This document shows, in pieces, positions 38,403 through 42,564 of a stretch of DNA of 42,564 bases (the first letter of the stretch is position 1; each line of letters opens with the position of its first letter). The notes beneath the pieces were generated by a model. It did no database searches. It was not told where the DNA came from and saw only the letters and a program-made list of their open reading frames with translations. Origin of the DNA: an uncultured Clostridia bacterium (GTDB lineage Bacteria > Bacillota > Clostridia > TANB77 > CAG-465); NCBI GenBank assembly GCA_947630145.1, contig CANRGL010000008.1, forward strand, positions 1 through 42,564, given 5' to 3'. The position numbers were made by a program, and so were the translations under genes.

Positions 38403-39566
38403 TTACCCCCCTTCTTTTTTGTAGTCTATATTTTTATAGACTACTTTTTTTCGTATTAAATAATATATAAAAAGAATAATGATTATTATAAATGTGGAAA
38501 TAAGATAAGCATGTTTCATTTGCAATATATAAAAATCTTTTTTATTATCATCTATAGAATTAAATACACTTATAGCATCTAAATTGTATATATTAGTGTA
38601 TTTTAATAAAATATATGTTATTATACATGAAATTATTCCATGTATAAATTTATACTTAATAAGTTTAGAAAAAGAAAATTTATAATTAGATATAGTAGAG
38701 TAGATTTGACATATAATACAAAGGCCACTAAATCCAAGTATAAAAGAGGTAAGTACTAATTTTATCTCAATTGGAAATATGCTATTTTTTATGTTATTTG
38801 CACCAGAAGTAACCTCAAATAAACCAGATAAAAAGTAACTAATATTTTTATCTATACTAAAAATACATAATATTTTGTTTATAATTGTAAAAAGTAAATT
38901 AAATAGTATCATAAAGCCTAATATCATACTTAACGTTATAAAAGTGTTCTTAATACAATTTTTAATAATATTAAAAGTGTTTTTATCTTTAATATTTTTA
39001 TCAAAACTATTTAAATTTGTCTTTTTTTTGTGTATAATATCTGTAGTCGATTTTCTAAAGAAAAAAATTCCAATTAATATAGCAGAAAGATAATGGGAAA
39101 TAGCAAGTAAAATACCTATCTTTATATTACCAAAAATTCCTATTCCTATTGTTGATAACAAAAATGCAGGGTTGCAATTATTAATAAATGAAAGTAGTTT
39201 ATTAGCTTCATTTTTAGAAATACTATTTGTTTTGTAAAGATTTGCAACTGTTTTAGCTCCCATTGGAAAACCACATAAAAAACCAGTAATAATTGCAGGC
39301 GATGAATTTTCTGATATTTTAAAAATCTTAGAAAAAAATCTTCCTGTATAGTATTGGATAATTTTTAAAATATCTGTATTTAATATAAATTCTGTAAAGA
39401 AAATAAAAGGAAAAAGTGAGGGAATTATGCTAGATATGAATATATATACACTATTTTTCACACTATCAAAATTTTCTTTAGAAAATAATAGTAATATTAA
39501 GAAAAATATTAAAAATATAAAAAATTTTATTACGTTCTTTAATTTATAACTTTTATATAATTTCAT
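38403..39566 (-). CDS. ylbJ: Sporulation integral membrane protein YlbJ-like (nucleoside recognition domain)
   Basis: IIPSLFPFIFFTEF, ITGFLCGFPMGAKTVANLYKTNSISKNEANKLLSFINNCNPAFLL. Confidence 0.82.
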   Translation of the reverse strand: MKLYKSYKLKNVIKFFIFLIFFLILLLFSKENFDSVKNSVYIFISSIIPSLFPFIFFTEFILNTDILKIIQYYTGRFFSKIFKISENSSPAIITGFLCGFPMGAKTVANLYKTNSISKNEANKLLSFINNCNPAFLLSTIGIGIFGNIKIGILLAISHYLSAILIGIFFFRKSTTDIIHKKKTNLNSFDKNIKDKNTFNIIKNCIKNTFITLSMILGFMILFNLLFTIINKILCIFSIDKNISYFLSGLFEVTSGANNIKNSIFPIEIKLVLTSFILGFSGLCIICQIYSTISNYKFSFSKLIKYKFIHGIISCIITYILLKYTNIYNLDAISVFNSIDDNKKDFYILQMKHAYLISTFIIIIILFIYYLIRKKVVYKNIDYKKEGG

Positions 39567-39606
39567 ATAAACACCTAAGATATAATATGATAAAGGAGAT
39601 TTTATT

Positions 39607-40479
39607 ATGATATTTTCAGAAGATTGGAAAGATTATGAATTGCTTGATATGGCAAACAAGGAAAAATTAGAAAGATGGGGAAAATACATACTTATACGTC
39701 CAGATCCACAAATTATATGGGATAATAAATCAAATCCAAAATTGTGGGAAATGGCTGACGCAAGATACATACGTAGCAATAGTGGTGGTGGACATTGGGA
39801 AAAATATAGAAAAATAGATGATAGTTGGGATATAAGTTATAAAAATCTTAAATTTAATTTAAAGCCAATGGGATTTAAACATACAGGTCTTTTTCCAGAA
39901 CAGGCTGTAAATTGGGACTATATAATTAAAAAAATAGAAACTAGAACTAAAACAAAAAAAGAAGTAAAGGTTTTAAATTTATTTGCATATACTGGAGGTG
40001 CAACTGTTGCAGCACTTAGTGCAGGTGCAAGTGTATGTCATGTAGATTCATCTTGTGGTATGGTAAATTGGGCTAAGGAAAATGTTATATCTTCTAAATT
40101 AAAAGATAAACCAGTAAGATTTTTAGTTGATGATGTAATTAAATTTGTAAATAGAGAAATTAGAAGAAATAATAAATATGATATGATAATAATGGATCCG
40201 CCATCATATGGTAGAGGAAAAAATGGTGAAGTTTGGAATATAGAAAAAGATTTAAATAACTTACTTTTACTTTGTTCAAAAATACTTTCAAATAATCCTT
40301 TATCAGTAATAATTAATACTTATACTGGTGGACTTTCAGGTACAATAATCTCTAATGTTGCTAGTATGGCTTTTAAAAGTAATAATGTTAAAAAAGTATA
40401 TTATGATGAAATTGGTATCAAACAAAAAGATACAAATTATATTTTGCCATGTGGAATAACTACTAAATGTGAATTTTAA
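39607..40479 (+). CDS. Class I SAM-dependent methyltransferase (RlmI/COG1092-like)
   Basis: HTGLFPEQAVNWDYI, VLNLFAYTGGATVAALSAGASVCHVDSS, IIMDPPSYGRGKNGEVW. Confidence 0.88.
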   Translation: MIFSEDWKDYELLDMANKEKLERWGKYILIRPDPQIIWDNKSNPKLWEMADARYIRSNSGGGHWEKYRKIDDSWDISYKNLKFNLKPMGFKHTGLFPEQAVNWDYIIKKIETRTKTKKEVKVLNLFAYTGGATVAALSAGASVCHVDSSCGMVNWAKENVISSKLKDKPVRFLVDDVIKFVNREIRRNNKYDMIIMDPPSYGRGKNGEVWNIEKDLNNLLLLCSKILSNNPLSVIINTYTGGLSGTIISNVASMAFKSNNVKKVYYDEIGIKQKDTNYILPCGITTKCEF

Positions 40480-40498
40480 AAAATATATAATAAAAGAA

Positions 40499-40533
40499 AA
40501 TGACACAAATCCTAATGAATTAGTGTCATTTTT
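40499..40533. terminator. Terminator
   Basis: AATGACAC ... GTGTCATT TTT. Confidence 0.8.
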
Positions 40534-40561
40534 AAATTTAATAAGATTTTAATTTAGATTT

Positions 40562-40801
40562 TTAGTTTGAAAAACATGAAATGTCTTTAATAGTAAGATT
40601 TTTTTCAAAATTGTGTAGGCAGAAAAAGTAGTTTTCGGTTTCAATTACGAGTGGATAGTCTAATGGATTATAAGTTGGGGAAACATAGTTGATATCACTA
40701 TACACACCTACAATTTCTTCTTTTTTTTCAAAAAATGTTTTTGAAAAATTTTCAAGACACTCCTTTGCTGTTTTTGCATTAAAAGAAAAAATACGTTTCA
40801 T
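40562..40801 (-). CDS. Small hypothetical protein (79 aa)
   Basis: ORF preceded on the minus strand by AAGGAGCG; MKRIFSFNAKTAKECLENFSKTFFEKKEEIVGVYSDINYV. Confidence 0.6.
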   Translation of the reverse strand: MKRIFSFNAKTAKECLENFSKTFFEKKEEIVGVYSDINYVSPTYNPLDYPLVIETENYFFCLHNFEKNLTIKDISCFSN

Positions 40802-41001
40802 TTTTTTCGCTCCTTATAAATTATTTTAGGATTAAAAGAAATTCATGTATAAAGTATAACATAAATATTTATAAATGTCAATTGTAATAAAATACAAGTA
40901 TTTACATAATATATATAATAGAATAGAATAAAAAATAATAAAGTTATTGTAAAAATAATATAAATATGTTAAAATATACATAGTCGAAAGGGGAAATAGT
41001 A

Positions 41002-41274
41002 ATGTTATCAGATCCAAATGTAAAGAAAATAGTACCTAAAGCTGGAAATAGATATCAAGCAGCTTTAGCAATAGCTAAAAGAGCTAGAGATATTGAAAAT
41101 AGAAGAGTAATAGAAGGAGATACTAACATTGAAGATGCAGTAGATATTGCAGCTAAAGAAATAGCAGATGAGAAAGTCTATGTAAAAGTAGATGATGAGT
41201 TTGTAATAGAACCTGATATAGAAAAAATAGAACAATATAGAAAAGAGAGTATTGTAAATGAAATAAAAGAATAG
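41002..41274 (+). CDS. rpoZ: DNA-directed RNA polymerase subunit omega
   Basis: NRYQAALAIAKRARDIENRR....NIEDAVDIAAKEIADEKV. Confidence 0.88.
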   Translation: MLSDPNVKKIVPKAGNRYQAALAIAKRARDIENRRVIEGDTNIEDAVDIAAKEIADEKVYVKVDDEFVIEPDIEKIEQYRKESIVNEIKE

Positions 41275-41290
41275 AAAAGTAGGTGTTCTT

Positions 41291-42564
41291 TTGAAAAAAT
41301 ATTTTGGAACAGATGGTATAAGAAGAATTGCAAATACAGAACTTACACCTGAACTTGTTTTTAGAGTAGCCAAAGCAGGTGCATATGTTTTATCTAAACA
41401 TACCTCACATGCACCTACTATTCTAATAGGTAGAGATACTAGAATATCTGGTAATTTAATAGAAAGTGCTATGATTGCAGGATTCTTAAGTTATGGTGCT
41501 AATGTTAAAGTTTTAGGTGTTATTCCAACTCCTAGTGTTGCATATTTAACTAAAGTATTAAATGCTGATGCAAGTGTTGTAATTTCAGCATCACATAATA
41601 CATTTGAATTTAATGGTATAAAGTTTTTTAGCAATAAGGGAATGAAAATTCCAGACTCTTTAGAAGAAGAAATTGAAGAAGTTATGGAATCTGGCAAATT
41701 AAATGAATATACAGCTGTAAATGAAAATATTGGAATATCTGAAAATAGAGAAGATTTAATTGAAAAATATGAAAATTTTATTATAGATTTATTTAAAGAT
41801 AATATTAACTTTGATAATAATGAAAATTTTAAAGTTTTAATAGATACTGCAAATGGTGCTACATATAAGGTTGCAGAAAATATATTTAATAAACTTGGTA
41901 TTAATACTTTTGTTATAAATAATAAACCAAATGGTGTAAATATAAACGATAATTGTGGCTCTACACATATTGATAAATTAAAAGAAAGTGTTGTTAATGG
42001 TAAATACGATATTGGAATAGCTTATGATGGCGATGGTGATAGATGTCTTGTAGTTGACGAAAAAGGAAATGTTATAGATGGAGATATAATACTTGCAATA
42101 CTTTCAAAATATTTAAAAGAACATAATCTTTTAAATAAAGATACAATTGTTGCAACTATTATGAGTAATTTGGGACTGGATATATATTGTAAAAATAACA
42201 ATTTAAATATATTAAAAACAAATGTTGGTGATAGATATGTACTAGAAGAGATGTTAAAAAATGGGTATAATTTAGGAGGAGAACAATCAGGTCATATTAT
42301 ACTTTTAGATTACAATCCTACAGGAGATGGAATACTTACTTCATTAATGTTAATAAAAAGTTTATTATATTTCAAACAAAAAGCATCAGAGGCTTCAAAC
42401 ATTATAAATATATATCCACAAGTACTTGTAAATGCTAAAGTTGATAATAACAAAAAGTATGATTATAAAAACGATGAAGAAATAAATAGTTTAATTTATA
42501 AAATTGAAGATGAGCTTAAAGATGAAGGAAGATTATTAATACGTCCATCTGGTACAGAACCATT
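41291..42564 (+). CDS. glmM: Phosphoglucosamine mutase, partial (runs off the window; TTG start)
   Basis: KKYFGTDGIRRIANTELTPEL, VVISASHNTFEFNGIKFF, IAYDGDGDRCLVVDE, GGEQSGHI, LIRPSGTEP. Confidence 0.95.
   Translation, partial: MKKYFGTDGIRRIANTELTPELVFRVAKAGAYVLSKHTSHAPTILIGRDTRISGNLIESAMIAGFLSYGANVKVLGVIPTPSVAYLTKVLNADASVVISASHNTFEFNGIKFFSNKGMKIPDSLEEEIEEVMESGKLNEYTAVNENIGISENREDLIEKYENFIIDLFKDNINFDNNENFKVLIDTANGATYKVAENIFNKLGINTFVINNKPNGVNINDNCGSTHIDKLKESVVNGKYDIGIAYDGDGDRCLVVDEKGNVIDGDIILAILSKYLKEHNLLNKDTIVATIMSNLGLDIYCKNNNLNILKTNVGDRYVLEEMLKNGYNLGGEQSGHIILLDYNPTGDGILTSLMLIKSLLYFKQKASEASNIINIYPQVLVNAKVDNNKKYDYKNDEEINSLIYKIEDELKDEGRLLIRPSGTEP

Noticed and set aside
39607-40479. Methyltransferase as part of a restriction-modification or defence locus
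   Set aside because: Sequence is RlmI/COG1092-like RNA methyltransferase type, and no restriction or defence partner genes flank it.
1-42564. A DGR reverse transcriptase or template repeat inside the window
   Set aside because: No ORF shows RT motifs, and the CGTGGTGGAAGTTAC core was found only in the two variable regions. If a DGR acts here, it is encoded elsewhere.

Overview
This is a 42.6 kb window from a very AT-rich, low-GC Gram-positive chromosome. Clostridia is likely, given SpoVS, a YlbJ-like protein, SpoIIIE/FtsK and a Thr T-box. Most of it is ordinary chromosome: pdp, rsmD, ftsK/spoIIIE, def, ruvB, queH, thrS, spoVS, pta-ackA, M24 and M18 peptidases, rodA, fabG, rpoZ and the 5' part of glmM. 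It also carries a Bce-type two-component/ABC module whose histidine kinase is split by an apparent 1-nt insertion, and a secreted protein with an HEMGH motif, Ig-like repeats and a C-terminal dockerin. The standout is a three-member family (361-1617, 19005-20219, 20415-21677). All three share a repeated upstream region and a nearly identical pilin-like N-terminus. Two of them end in an FGE-sulfatase/C-type-lectin-like domain. In their last ~40 codons before a conserved 3' block, 17 codons differ, every difference is nonsynonymous, and every differing base can be explained by an A in a common template. The block after it (CTTTATATAAAGACAAACTGACCACTG) is identical and runs past the stop codon. 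This is the signature expected of diversity-generating retroelement (DGR) variable regions acted on in trans, since no reverse transcriptase or template repeat is visible here. Each copy also has a 12-13 nt poly-T tract just upstream of the gene, a candidate phase-variation site. No tRNA, rRNA or CRISPR array was recognised.
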